Shown: positions 16,808-25,873 of the stretch, in pieces
Layout of the letters: every line of letters starts with the position of its first letter
Numbering within the stretch: the first letter of the stretch is position 1
From: Rhodoblastus sp963736175
GTDB lineage: Bacteria; Pseudomonadota; Alphaproteobacteria; Rhizobiales; Beijerinckiaceae
Reading direction: 5' to 3'
Assembly (NCBI GenBank): GCA_963736175.1
Contig: CAVTNU010000040.1
Coordinates: 61,452-125,451 of the forward strand
Length of the DNA: 64,000 nt
The notes under the pieces: generated by a model
Databases searched by the model: none
Told to the model about the DNA's origin: nothing
What the model saw: only the letters and a program-made list of their open reading frames with translations
Program-made: the position numbers and the translations under genes

Positions 16808-19069
16808 TCAATGAGCCCCCGCCATGTAGGCGGGCATCCAGCCTTCATGCGTCTTGGCCAAATCTTCGATCAAGATGGGTTCGCTCGACCCCAAAATCAA
16901 TGAAGCCCCGCCCGTTTCCCCAATTCGCGCCGCCGGCGCGCCAGCCTTCGCCGCGGCGTCCAGGATTTCGTCCGTGGCGTCCCGGGCGACGGTCAGAACA
17001 TAGCGCGCCTGATCCTCGCCAAACCAATAGGCGAAAGACGGGCCCTTGTTCGGCGCGTCGATCTTGCCGCCGATCTTGCCCTTCATCGCCATTTCCGCCA
17101 GCGCCACCGCCAAACCGCCGTCGGAAAGATCGTGCGCCGCGCTGACTTTGCCGGCCAGAACGAGGGCGCGGACGAAATCGCCGTTGCGTTTTTCCGCCGC
17201 CAGATCGACGGGCGGCGGCGCGCCTTCCTCACGGCCGAGAATTTCACGCAAATAGATCGACTGGCCAAGCCAGCCCTGCGTCGCGCCGATCAGCAAAATC
17301 GTCTCTCCGGGCGAGGAAAAGCCGATTCCGACCGTTTTTGTGACATCGGCGACAAGGCCGACCGCGCCGATAGCCGGCGTCGGCAAAATGCCCTTGCCCT
17401 GCGTTTCGTTATAAAGCGAGACATTGCCCGAAACGATCGGGAAATCGAGGGTCCGGCACGCCTCGCCGATCCCCTCCAGGCAGCCGACGAACTGCCCCAT
17501 GATGTCCGGCTTTTCCGGATTGCCGAAGTTGAGGTTGTCGGTGACGGCCAACGGTTTGGCGCCGACCGTGGTCAGATTGCGCCAAGCCTCCGCCACCGCC
17601 TGTTTGCCGCCCTCGAACGGATCGGCGAAACAATAGCGCGGGGTGACGTCGGTGGTCATCGCCAACCCCTTCGGCCCGTCGCCAATGCGCACCACGGCGG
17701 CGTCGCCGCCCGGCGGCTGGACGCTGTTGCCCAAAATCAAATGATCATATTGCTCCCAGACCCAGCGCTTGGAGGCCATATCCGGGCAGCCGACCAAACG
17801 GCGCAGCGCGTCGGCGTCGGACATCGTCGGCTTGAGCGAAAGCGCGTCGACGATCGCGGACTTGGGCGTCGGAACATGCGGGCGATCATAGATCGGCGCT
17901 TCGTCGCCCAACTCCTTGATCGGCAGATCGGCCATGACCTTACCGCCATGCTTGACGACAAAGCGCAGAGTGTCGGTGGTCTTGCCGATCACCGCGAAGT
18001 CGAGGCCCCACTTGCGGAAAATCGCTTCGGCTTCCGCTTCCTTTTCCGGACGCAGAACCATGAGCATGCGCTCCTGGCTTTCCGACAGCATCATTTCATA
18101 GGCGCTCATGCCGGTCTCGCGGCAGGGAACCTTATCGAGATCGAGTTCGACGCCCAAGTCGCCCTTGGCGCCCATTTCCACCGCCGAACAGGTCAGGCCG
18201 GCGGCGCCCATGTCCTGGATGGCGACGACACAGCCCTTGGCCATGATTTCAAGGCAGGCTTCGAGCAGCAATTTTTCGGAAAAAGGATCGCCGACCTGAA
18301 CGGTAGGGCGCTTTTCCTGGGAATTTTCATCGAATTCGGCCGACGCCATGGTCGCGCCGTGAATGCCGTCGCGCCCGGTCTTGGAGCCGAGATAGACGAT
18401 CGGGCGACCGACCCCCGTCGCCGCCGCATAGAAAATCTCATCGGTCTTGACGAGGCCGACCGCCATGGCGTTGACGAGGATGTTGCCGTCGTAGCTGGCG
18501 TGGAAACCGGTCGACCCGCCGACCGTCGGCACGCCGAAGCTGTTGCCGTAGCCGCCGATGCCGGCGACGACGCCGGACACCAGATGACGGGTGCGCGGGT
18601 GATCGACAGAGCCGAAGCGCAGCAGGTTCAAACAGGCGATCGGCCGCGCGCCCATCGTGAACACGTCGCGCAATATGCCGCCCACACCCGTGGTGGCGCC
18701 CTGGTAAGGCTCAATATAGGAGGGGTGGTTGTGGCTCTCCATCTTGAAGGCGCATGCCTGGCCGTCGCCAATATCGACGATGCCGGCGTTTTCGCCCGGT
18801 CCCTGGATCACCCATGGCGCGCTGACGGGCAATTTCTTCAGGTGGAGACGCGATGACTTGTACGAACAATGTTCGTTCCACATCGCGGAGAAAATTCCGA
18901 GTTCGGTGAAGCTCGGCTCGCGCCCGATCAAAGCCAGGATACGTTCATATTCATCGGGCTTGAGCCCATGCTGGGCGATCAGCTCGGGCGTGATTTGCGG
19001 TTCACGATTCGGCGATGAGGCGGTCAATGGATCGGCCCTGATGTAGCGCGCGACGGCGCGCGGATGCAT
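16808..19069 (-). CDS. purL: Phosphoribosylformylglycinamidine synthase subunit II
   Basis: 753-residue small-type PurL. It converts FGAR to FGAM with ATP, using ammonia delivered by PurQ/PurS (not in this window). Signature regions: ELGIFSAMWNEHCSYKSSR near the N-terminus, ESHNHPSYIEPYQGATTGVGGI, CVVAIQDMGAAGLTCSAVEM, and SAAHDLSDGGLAVALAEM in the C-terminal AIR-synthase-like half. The ATG at 19069 adds about 20 residues before the usual ITPELIAQHGLKPDEY; no strong Shine-Dalgarno precedes it, so a slightly later start is possible. Confidence 0.96.
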   Translation of the reverse strand: MHPRAVARYIRADPLTASSPNREPQITPELIAQHGLKPDEYERILALIGREPSFTELGIFSAMWNEHCSYKSSRLHLKKLPVSAPWVIQGPGENAGIVDIGDGQACAFKMESHNHPSYIEPYQGATTGVGGILRDVFTMGARPIACLNLLRFGSVDHPRTRHLVSGVVAGIGGYGNSFGVPTVGGSTGFHASYDGNILVNAMAVGLVKTDEIFYAAATGVGRPIVYLGSKTGRDGIHGATMASAEFDENSQEKRPTVQVGDPFSEKLLLEACLEIMAKGCVVAIQDMGAAGLTCSAVEMGAKGDLGVELDLDKVPCRETGMSAYEMMLSESQERMLMVLRPEKEAEAEAIFRKWGLDFAVIGKTTDTLRFVVKHGGKVMADLPIKELGDEAPIYDRPHVPTPKSAIVDALSLKPTMSDADALRRLVGCPDMASKRWVWEQYDHLILGNSVQPPGGDAAVVRIGDGPKGLAMTTDVTPRYCFADPFEGGKQAVAEAWRNLTTVGAKPLAVTDNLNFGNPEKPDIMGQFVGCLEGIGEACRTLDFPIVSGNVSLYNETQGKGILPTPAIGAVGLVADVTKTVGIGFSSPGETILLIGATQGWLGQSIYLREILGREEGAPPPVDLAAEKRNGDFVRALVLAGKVSAAHDLSDGGLAVALAEMAMKGKIGGKIDAPNKGPSFAYWFGEDQARYVLTVARDATDEILDAAAKAGAPAARIGETGGASLILGSSEPILIEDLAKTHEGWMPAYMAGAH

Positions 19070-19310
19070 GACGCAAAGGGCTTAAACGGGCGCGGCGGCA
19101 ATGGCAATGCCCTCCTCCGCGCCCGCTCGGTTCGGTCGCTAAACAAAATTTCCGCGCTCGCACGCGCAATGTCGTCGAGCCGCAATATCGACCCAAGGAC
19201 AGGTTCGATTGTCGATGTTTTAACCTTGACGCCGATAACGCCGCATTGTCGGCGCCAAATTTATGCTATTATCGCATTGGCTTATCGGGGGGCGGTTGGG
19301 TTAGTCGCGG

Positions 19311-20066
19311 ATGAAGACGTTGATGCGCATAAAGTCCTTGGCCGTTGGCGCTGTCGCGCTTGCGGCGGCGGGATTTGTCGCGTCCGCCGTCCAGGCCGGC
19401 GATCTGCCCGCGCTCGCCCAAGCGTCCGCCCAGGCGCCGGCGGCCGAATCGACCGATCCTTTTCTGGTGCGGGTGCGCGCTTTGGGCGTTGTTCCGGTCA
19501 GCGGCGGCGATTCGCTCGGCGCGGGACCTCTGGCCGGGGCGCAATTGCAGAACAACGTCGTTCCGGAAGTCGATTTCACCTATTTCCTGAACAAGCATTG
19601 GGCGATCGAAGCGATCGCCGGCGTCGCCCACAGCCGGCTAACCGCGCCTGCAGGGCTCGGAAGCAATATCGGCGTCGCCAATACGACGCTGCTGCCGGCG
19701 ACGGCGGCGCTGCAATATCATTTCGCCAGAGGCGCCTTCGATCCCTATCTCGGCGCGGGCGTCAATTACACCTGGTTTCTGGCGACAAAGTCGCCCTATC
19801 TCGCCGCCCACGGCGCCGACATCAACGGCGTCAATATTCGCCCCAGCGCGGGTTTGGCCCTGCAGGCCGGCTTCGATTATTATCTGAGCCAACATTGGAC
19901 CTTGAACGTCGACGTCAAGAAAGTCTTTCTGCGGACCGACGCCAACGTGAACGCGCCGGGCCTCGGCGCCAACGCCGCCCATATCAACGTCGATCCGTGG
20001 CTATTCGGCGTCGGCGTCGGCTATCGCTTCGGCGCGGGCGACAACGGCGCGCCGGCCAAATACTGA
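19311..20066 (+). CDS. OmpW family outer-membrane protein
   Basis: 251-residue predicted eight-strand beta barrel. The signal peptide (about residues 1-30, ending AVQAGD) is followed by VRVRALGVVPVSG, typical of OmpW starts. Further on are PEVDFTYFLNKHWAIEAIAGVAHS, LQYHF..G.FDPYLGAGVNYTWF, and the C-terminal strand WLFGVGVGYRFG. OmpW proteins form small hydrophobic channels. The C-terminus has an extra GAGDNGAPAKY after the last aromatic strand. It is monocistronic and divergent from purL. Confidence 0.88.
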   Translation: MKTLMRIKSLAVGAVALAAAGFVASAVQAGDLPALAQASAQAPAAESTDPFLVRVRALGVVPVSGGDSLGAGPLAGAQLQNNVVPEVDFTYFLNKHWAIEAIAGVAHSRLTAPAGLGSNIGVANTTLLPATAALQYHFARGAFDPYLGAGVNYTWFLATKSPYLAAHGADINGVNIRPSAGLALQAGFDYYLSQHWTLNVDVKKVFLRTDANVNAPGLGANAAHINVDPWLFGVGVGYRFGAGDNGAPAKY

Positions 20067-20105
20067 ATTCGCCGCCAATATCCGTGAAACGCCGGATGCG
20101 TCAGT

Positions 20106-20861
20106 CTACGGCGCCTGGACGTCCGGCGTGCGCCAACCCAGGTGCTGGCCGCTGTCGACCGCGATCATTTGGCCGGTGACCGATTTCGCCCTGGCGAGAA
20201 AGACCACCGCCTCCGCGATATCCTCCAGTTCGACCGGCCGCCCCAGCAACGTGCCCGCCGTTTCGCGATGAAACCCCTCAAGCCCCTCGTACTCGTTTGG
20301 CAAAACAGGTCCAGGGCCGACGGCGTTGACGCGGATCGCCGGCGCGTAGGCCTGCGCCATCGTCCGCGTCGCGCTCCACAGCGCCGATTTTGACAAGGTG
20401 TAGGAAAAATAGAGCGGATTTGGCCGCAGCGCCCGTTGGTCAACGACATTGACGACGGCGCCCTCGGCGCCGCGCGGCAAGGATTTGGCGAAAGCCGAGA
20501 CCAGCGCCAGCGGCGCGGCCAGATTGATCGCCATATGACGGTTAAATCGATCGAGATCGAAATCGCGCGCGTCGTCGGCTTCGAAAATCGAGGCGTTATT
20601 GACCAAAAGACGCAAACATCCCCGCGCCTGGGCGTCCGCCACAAGGCGCGGCAATTCCGCGGTCGCCGCAAGATCGGCCTGAACAAGAAAGGCGTCGCCG
20701 CCAGCGGCGAGGATGGCCGCGACGACCGCCTCGGCCTCATGCCGCGCGGCGGCGCGCGCGTGCACGGCGACGCGCCAGCCCTCGCGCGCCAGCCGCAACG
20801 CGATGGCGCGCCCGATCCGCCTGGCTCCGCCCGTCACCAGAGCCGTTTCCTTCATCGCCAT
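20106..20861 (-). CDS. SDR family oxidoreductase, pteridine-reductase-like
   Basis: 251-residue short-chain dehydrogenase. The NADP-binding TGGARRIGRAIALRLA with Arg after the glycine motif is typical of pteridine/dihydromonapterin reductases (FolM/PTR1-like). LVNNASIFEADDARDFD and the catalytic Tyr-x3-Lys in SYTLSKSAL follow, and the C-terminus is GQMIAVDSGQHLGW. Reading can start at TTG 20879, ATG 20861 or ATG 20855; 20861 is chosen because GGCGGA lies at good spacing. The reduced-pterin role is inference; a general carbonyl reductase is possible. Ends 40 bp from the ompW-like stop, convergent. Confidence 0.85.
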   Translation of the reverse strand: MAMKETALVTGGARRIGRAIALRLAREGWRVAVHARAAARHEAEAVVAAILAAGGDAFLVQADLAATAELPRLVADAQARGCLRLLVNNASIFEADDARDFDLDRFNRHMAINLAAPLALVSAFAKSLPRGAEGAVVNVVDQRALRPNPLYFSYTLSKSALWSATRTMAQAYAPAIRVNAVGPGPVLPNEYEGLEGFHRETAGTLLGRPVELEDIAEAVVFLARAKSVTGQMIAVDSGQHLGWRTPDVQAP

Positions 20862-21384
20862 AGCCGGTCCGCCCCCCAAGTTTGCGCCGCCGGAACGCCG
20901 CCCGCCGCCGCAACGCCATGTCTGCGCAAAGCCAAATCTTGTTCAACGTCAAGTCTTGGCCAAGATATCGGTCTTTGTATCGCACGCTCGCAGGCCGGCC
21001 AAAACATAGCGAACAATTTTCGCGCCGCCATAGTGGAGCGCCAGGCGATCACGGCGGCGCAACGCGCGCCCGACTTCGCCGCGCGCAACGACGACGGATC
21101 CGACTTCCCGGCATGCGGCCTTAACAAACTATTAGTTATGATAACCGTCGATAAGCAAATAACGCCAAAAATTGTCACTTAAGTTTAATGTTTATTATTG
21201 ACATTTTCTTTTATATTCAATTTTAACAAAAAATATATAGTATTTTAAGCCGCATTTGCCGCAATTTGCACAAAATTACGAATGACCGTTTACCATGAAT
21301 ATTTGCAATCGAATTACCTTTACGGCTGTAAACATTTCACCAGCAGGCCGAAACGCATGGCCTTGGTTCGAGGAGCTCAGAGAG
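20862..21384. other. Long AT-rich intergenic region upstream of a porin gene
   Basis: 523 bp without a convincing gene. The stretch 21125-21260 is strikingly A+T-rich against the GC-rich background, with runs such as TTTATTATTG and AAAAAATATATAG. A TTGACA hexamer at 21198-21203 with a poor -10 (TTTTAA, 17-nt spacer, 21221-21226) is a weak promoter candidate. It would give a 5' leader of about 150 nt for the porin gene at 21385. A leader of that length leaves room for post-transcriptional control. Confidence 0.55.
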
Positions 21385-22062
21385 ATGAAGAAAGTTCTGA
21401 TCGCTGCGATCGCCGCGCCGGCGATCCTTTGTGGAGCCATGGCGCAGGCCGCCGACCTTCCCCCGCGTTCGGCCCCCAACGCCTATTATGACGCGCCGAC
21501 TTACGCCCCCGGCTATAACTGGACCGGTTTTTACCTCGGCGGCAACGCCGCTTTGGGCTGGGGCGGCTATAATGGCGGCGGCATCTCATATTTCGGCCAC
21601 CCGGTTGGCGGCGCCTTTGGCGTGACCGGCGGCTATAATTTTCAATCCGGCAATCTGCTCGTGGGTCTTGAGGGCGACTACGCCTGGAGCCATCTTTCCG
21701 ACGCCCGTTCGCCGCTGCCCGGCGCCGCCGCTTCCGGCCAGGTCACCAATATCGACACCATTCGCGGCCGCGTCGGCTACGTGTCCGATCGCACCCTGGT
21801 CTTTCTGACCGGCGGCTACGCCGGAGCCGACATCCGCGGCACCCTGGTCAGCTCCAGCCTGCTGGCTGATGAGACGCGCTACGCCAACGGCCTGGCGCTG
21901 GGTCTCGGCCTCGAATACGCTTTCTCGCAGCATGTGTCGGCCAAGGCGGAATATCTTTACACCGCCCTTTACGGCGCCAATTACTTCGGCGGCTCGCCGA
22001 GCTTCATCACTTCCGGCGCCAACATCAATCTGCTGCGCGCCGGCTTGAACTACCACTTCTAA
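21385..22062 (+). CDS. Omp25/31-type outer-membrane beta-barrel protein (porin family)
   Basis: 225-residue outer-membrane protein. The signal peptide MKKVLIAAIAAPAILCGAMAQA is followed by ADLPPRS, then the family hallmark YNWTGFYLGGNAALGWGG, and it ends with the C-terminal aromatic strand NLLRAGLNYHF. Similar proteins are major surface proteins of Rhizobiales. The start at 21385 is preferred over the frame beginning at 21295 because it gives a clean signal peptide and has AGGAG about 10 bases upstream. It is a paralogue of the barrel at 38854. Followed by a terminator. Confidence 0.93.
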   Translation: MKKVLIAAIAAPAILCGAMAQAADLPPRSAPNAYYDAPTYAPGYNWTGFYLGGNAALGWGGYNGGGISYFGHPVGGAFGVTGGYNFQSGNLLVGLEGDYAWSHLSDARSPLPGAAASGQVTNIDTIRGRVGYVSDRTLVFLTGGYAGADIRGTLVSSSLLADETRYANGLALGLGLEYAFSQHVSAKAEYLYTALYGANYFGGSPSFITSGANINLLRAGLNYHF

Positions 22063-22090
22063 AAGAAAACGCCCCTCCCGAAAAACTGAA

Positions 22091-22120
22091 GGTCCGGCTT
22101 CCCCCCGCCGGGCCTTTTTT
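22091..22120 (+). terminator. Intrinsic terminator of the porin gene
   Basis: An 8-bp stem (22091-22098 with 22107-22114, one G-U pair) is followed by six T's, 28 bp after the stop codon. Confidence 0.8.
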
Positions 22121-22153
22121 CGTTCGGGGGCCGCGCCGGGGGCCGACCAACAA

Positions 22154-22184
22154 AAATCCCGAAGGCGACGAGCCTCCGGGATTT
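22154..22184 (-). terminator. Terminator of the petABC operon
   Basis: A 13-bp stem with one G-U pair (22154-22166 with 22172-22184, loop GACGA), followed on the minus strand by T's, lies about 65 bp beyond the petC stop. It could also work in the plus direction (GTTTTG follows). Confidence 0.7.
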
Positions 22185-22248
22185 GTTTTGTTCTCAGAGC
22201 ATTTTTTTGAAAGGCGTCCCGGCCTTTCGAAGACATGAACCACAGGCC

Positions 22249-23109
22249 CTAGTGGGCCACGCCTTCCCAGATCCGCTTCTTGGTGAAGTAGAGCAGGCCC
22301 GCGAAAACCAGCAGGAACGCCAACACGCGGAAACCGACCCTCTTGCGCTGCTCGAGCGAAGGCTCGGCCGCCCAATAGAGGAACGACGTCACATCCTTGG
22401 CGTATTGCGGCAATATGGCGGGCGTTCCGTCCGTATACGTCACCGCGCCGTCGCTGAGCGGCTTGCCCATCGCGATCTTGTGGCCAGGGAAATAGGTGTT
22501 GTAGTTCGGATCGTCGTCCTTCGCATAGCCGTTCAGGATCGAGTAGATGTAGTCCGGCCCGAGCTCCTGATACATGCCGCCGGGAATAGGCAGGGCGTCG
22601 ATAATGAACCACGGAAAACCGTGTTCATATTTGCGCGCCTTGGCCAACAGCGACATGTCCGGGGGGGACGCCGTGAGAGCCGCGGCCGCCGCTTCCGGAT
22701 TGGGGAAGGGCGCAGGGAAATAATCCGACGGACGGCCGGGCCGCTCGAACATATCGCCCGCTTCGTTGGGGCCGTCCTTGACCTTGTAGGTCTCGGCGAG
22801 GGCCTTGACCTGCGCTTCGGTAAATTCCGGACCGCCAGGTTGCGACAGCGTGCGCATCGGAATGTGCAGCTCATGGCAGTTCGAGCAGACTTCCTTATAG
22901 ATCTGGAAGCCGCGCTGGAGCTGCGCCCGGTCGAAGGTTCCGAACGGACCGGAGAAGCTCCAGTCCTGACGCGCCGGCTTCGGCGCTTCCTGTTCGCCCG
23001 CCGAAGCGTCTTCAGCCTTGGTGTCTTCCGCCCGCAGGGCGGGGAGTGAGAGGGACAGCGCGCCGGCGATAACCGCGGAGGCCAACCCAAGTTTCTTGTA
23101 AAGAGCCAT
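22249..23109 (-). CDS. petC: Cytochrome c1 of the bc1 complex
   Basis: 286-residue heme subunit of ubiquinol-cytochrome c reductase, in the periplasm with a C-terminal anchor. Signal peptide at about residues 1-27 (ending LPALRAE). Heme c site CSNCH in EVCSNCHELHIPMRTL. The C-terminal helix VGFRVLAFLLVFAGLLYFTKKRIW is the membrane anchor. Last gene of petA-petB-petC. Heme attachment needs the Ccm machinery encoded at 48-51 kb. Confidence 0.96.
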   Translation of the reverse strand: MALYKKLGLASAVIAGALSLSLPALRAEDTKAEDASAGEQEAPKPARQDWSFSGPFGTFDRAQLQRGFQIYKEVCSNCHELHIPMRTLSQPGGPEFTEAQVKALAETYKVKDGPNEAGDMFERPGRPSDYFPAPFPNPEAAAAALTASPPDMSLLAKARKYEHGFPWFIIDALPIPGGMYQELGPDYIYSILNGYAKDDDPNYNTYFPGHKIAMGKPLSDGAVTYTDGTPAILPQYAKDVTSFLYWAAEPSLEQRKRVGFRVLAFLLVFAGLLYFTKKRIWEGVAH

Positions 23110-23138
23110 GTTCTTTAAGTCCCTTGATCGCAGCCGTC

Positions 23139-24398
23139 TCAGTTCGTGGCGTTCGCGTGACCGCCCGCTCCACCGTGTTTGGCGAGAACGGCGTCGGCGA
23201 TGGAGGCCGGAACCGGCTTGGTTTTTTCAAACAGGCCCAACAACGGCGTGATGACGAGGAAGAACCCGAAATAATAGACCGACAGGATGCGCGAGTAGAA
23301 ATTGGTGTCGTCGGTCGCCGGCTGGGCGCCGAGGTAGCCAAGACCGACGGCGCAGACCACGAAGATCCAGAACAGGATCTTGTAAACCGGCCGGTATTTC
23401 GCCGAACGCACCTTCGACGTATCCAGCCAGGGCAGGAAAGCCAGCACGATGATCGCCGAGAACATGGCGATGACGCCCATCAACTTGTTCGGAATGGCGC
23501 GCAGGATCGCGTAGAACGGCAGGAAGTACCATTCCGGCACGATATGCGGCGGGGTTTTCATCGGATTGGCCAGAATGTAGTTGTCGGCGTCGCCGAGATA
23601 ATTCGGCACATAGAAGATGAACCAGCAATACAGCAACAGGAACACCACGATGCCGAACGAATCCTTCATCGTCGCATGCGGCGTGAAGGGCACAGTGTCC
23701 TTTTCGACGTCCTGAATTTCAACGCCGTCGGGGTTGTTCTGGCCGACCACATGCAGCGCCCACACATGCAGAGCGACGACGGCGACGATCATGAAGGGCA
23801 AAAGATAATGCAGAGCGAAGAAGCGGTTCAGCGTCGGGTTGTCGACCGAATAGCCGCCCCAAAGCCAGGTGGTGATGGCGTCGCCGACGACCGGGATCGC
23901 CGAAAACAGATTGGTGATGACGGTGGCGCCCCAGAAGCTCATCTGTCCCCAGGGCAAGACGTAGCCCATGAAGCCGGTGGCCATCATCAGGAGGAAGATG
24001 ATCACGCCGATAATCCACAAAATCTCGCGCGGCGCCTTGTAGGAGCCGTAATAAAGACCGCGCAGCATGTGGATGTAGACGGCGAGGAAGAACATCGACG
24101 CGCCGTTGGAATGGGAATAGCGCAGCAGCCAGCCCCAATTCACATCGCGCATGATGTGTTCGACCGAGGAAAAGGCCAGCGTCGCGTCGGGCGTATAATG
24201 CATGGCCAGCACGACGCCAGTGACGATCTGCGCGATCAGCATGAACGACAGAATGGCGCCGAAGGTCCACCAGTAATTGAGGTTTTTCGGCGTCGGGTAG
24301 GCGACGAAGGAGCCGTGCATGAAGCTCATCAAGGGCAGTCGGCTTTCAAACCACTTGCCCAAGGCGCTCTTCGGAACGAATGTCGAAGGTCCGCTCAT
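23139..24398 (-). CDS. petB: Cytochrome b of the bc1 complex
   Basis: 419-residue membrane subunit with two b hemes and both quinone sites. The start MSGPSTFVPKSALGKWFESRLP at 24398 has GGAAGAG upstream; the frame is open to 24590 but those residues overlap petA and are not family sequence. Seen: the heme-ligand helices (HYTPDATLAFSSVEHIM, RYSHSNGASMFFLAVYIHM, HYLLPFMIVAVVALHVWALH), the Qo-site PEWYFLPFYAILRAIP, and eight hydrophobic segments. It lies between the Rieske and cytochrome c1 genes. Confidence 0.96.
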   Translation of the reverse strand: MSGPSTFVPKSALGKWFESRLPLMSFMHGSFVAYPTPKNLNYWWTFGAILSFMLIAQIVTGVVLAMHYTPDATLAFSSVEHIMRDVNWGWLLRYSHSNGASMFFLAVYIHMLRGLYYGSYKAPREILWIIGVIIFLLMMATGFMGYVLPWGQMSFWGATVITNLFSAIPVVGDAITTWLWGGYSVDNPTLNRFFALHYLLPFMIVAVVALHVWALHVVGQNNPDGVEIQDVEKDTVPFTPHATMKDSFGIVVFLLLYCWFIFYVPNYLGDADNYILANPMKTPPHIVPEWYFLPFYAILRAIPNKLMGVIAMFSAIIVLAFLPWLDTSKVRSAKYRPVYKILFWIFVVCAVGLGYLGAQPATDDTNFYSRILSVYYFGFFLVITPLLGLFEKTKPVPASIADAVLAKHGGAGGHANATN

Positions 24399-24444
24399 AA
24401 TTTCGATCTCTTCCGGGATGATTTTCGTGAATAGCGAGAGGCGT

Positions 24445-24963
24445 TCAACCGATCTTGATCTTCGTATCGGTGAGGAAGGCGTATTCCGGCACGGCGAGAT
24501 TGCGCGGCGCCGGACCTTTGCGGATGCGGCCGGATAGATCGTAGACCGAACCGTGGCAATGGCAGAACCAGCCGTCGTATTGACCGTCATGGCCCTGCGG
24601 AATGCAGCCGAGATGCGTGCAGATGCCGATGAGAATCAGCCATTGCGGCTTTTGCACGCGGGCCGAATCCAGCTGCGGATCCCGCAGATCGGCAAGGTTC
24701 ACGTCCGCGGCCTCGGCAATTTCCTTGGCGGTGCGGTGACGGATGAACACGGGCTTGCCGCGCCATTTGACGGTAACGATCTGGCCTTCGGCGATGGCGC
24801 TGATATCGACCTCGATCGAAGCCAAAGCCAGTGTTGAAGCGTCAGGGTTCATCTGACTTATCAAGGGCCACGCAGCCGAACCGGCGGCGACCGCGGCGGC
24901 GGCGCCGGTGGCGATGAAGAGAAAGTCCCTGCGGGTCGGTTCGACCGTCGATGCGTCGGCCAC
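24445..24963 (-). CDS. petA: Rieske iron-sulfur subunit of the bc1 complex
   Basis: 172-residue membrane-anchored [2Fe-2S] protein. The N-terminus carries a twin-arginine-like RRDFLFIATGAAAAVAAGSAAW, which anchors it and sends it through Tat. Cluster ligands are in CTHLGCIP and CHCHGS, with the expected disulfide cysteines. It is first in petABC; its upstream region holds a hairpin at 25061-25082. Confidence 0.96.
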   Translation of the reverse strand: MADASTVEPTRRDFLFIATGAAAAVAAGSAAWPLISQMNPDASTLALASIEVDISAIAEGQIVTVKWRGKPVFIRHRTAKEIAEAADVNLADLRDPQLDSARVQKPQWLILIGICTHLGCIPQGHDGQYDGWFCHCHGSVYDLSGRIRKGPAPRNLAVPEYAFLTDTKIKIG

Positions 24964-25348
24964 GATGCGTCCTTAATGTCTTGCCGAGATCCGCGCGCCG
25001 GGCAATGCCCGTAAAACGGAAACCTCGTCCGCCGCGAAGGGCGGAAATGTTGAACCAATATGCGTCGCCCTGAAGCGACGCACGAGAAAGGCTAGCGGGC
25101 GGCCCCTGCGCCTTGAACGTTCGATCTTCGCAAGACCCGCGCCAACGCCGCGAGGGTGTCAACGACCGTCTTGCGGCTATCGCGACCCGCACGACAAAGA
25201 CGAGCTAATTGTCTGTCGAGCGCTGCTATTTCGCATCGATCTCGCCGCTTGTCCATAGTCTGAAAAATTCGACGCCAGATGACACAAATAGCGAACGATT
25301 TCCCTTTCGCCGGATGACGGCGCCTGTCAGCCATGTTAGCAAACGGAC
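24964..25348. other. Divergent intergenic region, petA / trmL
   Basis: 385 bp with no gene. A perfect 8-bp hairpin (25061-25068 with 25075-25082, loop of 6) lies about 100 bp upstream of the petA start, on the leader side. A second G+C hairpin of lower quality is around 25025-25045. No clear sigma70 hexamers were identified. Confidence 0.5.
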
Positions 25349-25873
25349 ATGTCCGCCGCGCCCCCGTTGTCCGCCGCGTCGCCCAGCGCGCCGTTGACGC
25401 TCGCTCTCTACCAGCCCGACATTCCCCAGAACGCCGGAACGATGTTGCGCCTGTGCGCCTGCCTCGGAATTGACGCCGCCATTATCGAACCGGCGGGCTT
25501 TCCGGTGAGCGACCGCCACTTTCGTCGCGCCGGCATGGATTACCTTGACGCCGTCGCCATCGTGCGCCACGCGTCCTGGCGCGCTTTCGAACATTGGCGT
25601 GCGACAAACGGTCGCAGGCTGGTGCTGTTATCCACAGGCGCGACGCAAATTTACACGGATTTCGCCTTCCAGCCGGGCGATATCGTGATGGTCGGGCGCG
25701 AATCGGCGGGCGCGCCGGAAGAGGCGCACGCGGCGGCGCAGGCGCGGCTGCGCATCCCCGTGCGCGCCGGTCTGCGCTCGCTCAATGTCGCCGTCGCCGC
25801 CGCCATGGTGGTCGGCGAGGCTTTGCGGCAGCTCGGCCAGATCGACAACGGACCAAAAGGAGCCGGCCCATGA
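25349..25873 (+). CDS. trmL: tRNA (cytidine(34)-2'-O)-methyltransferase
   Basis: 174-residue SPOUT-fold methyltransferase that 2'-O-methylates the wobble base of tRNA-Leu. Motifs: LALYQPDIPQNAGTMLRLCACLG at the N-terminus, then the knot region DIVMVGRESAGAPEEAH and LRIPVRAGLRSLNVAVAAAMV that binds AdoMet. The stop overlaps the hemF start (ATGA), so the two are translationally coupled. The first 13 Ala/Ser/Pro-rich residues may be dispensable. Confidence 0.92.
   Translation: MSAAPPLSAASPSAPLTLALYQPDIPQNAGTMLRLCACLGIDAAIIEPAGFPVSDRHFRRAGMDYLDAVAIVRHASWRAFEHWRATNGRRLVLLSTGATQIYTDFAFQPGDIVMVGRESAGAPEEAHAAAQARLRIPVRAGLRSLNVAVAAAMVVGEALRQLGQIDNGPKGAGP

Noticed and set aside
19311..22062. Possible operon of outer-membrane genes
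   Set aside because: The SDR gene between the two barrels is on the opposite strand and the porin has its own leader and terminator.
25628..25636. Perfect DnaA box TTATCCACA
   Set aside because: Single copy inside the trmL coding region where the bases encode conserved residues (LLSTG); no cluster of boxes or AT-rich unwinding element nearby, so not an origin.
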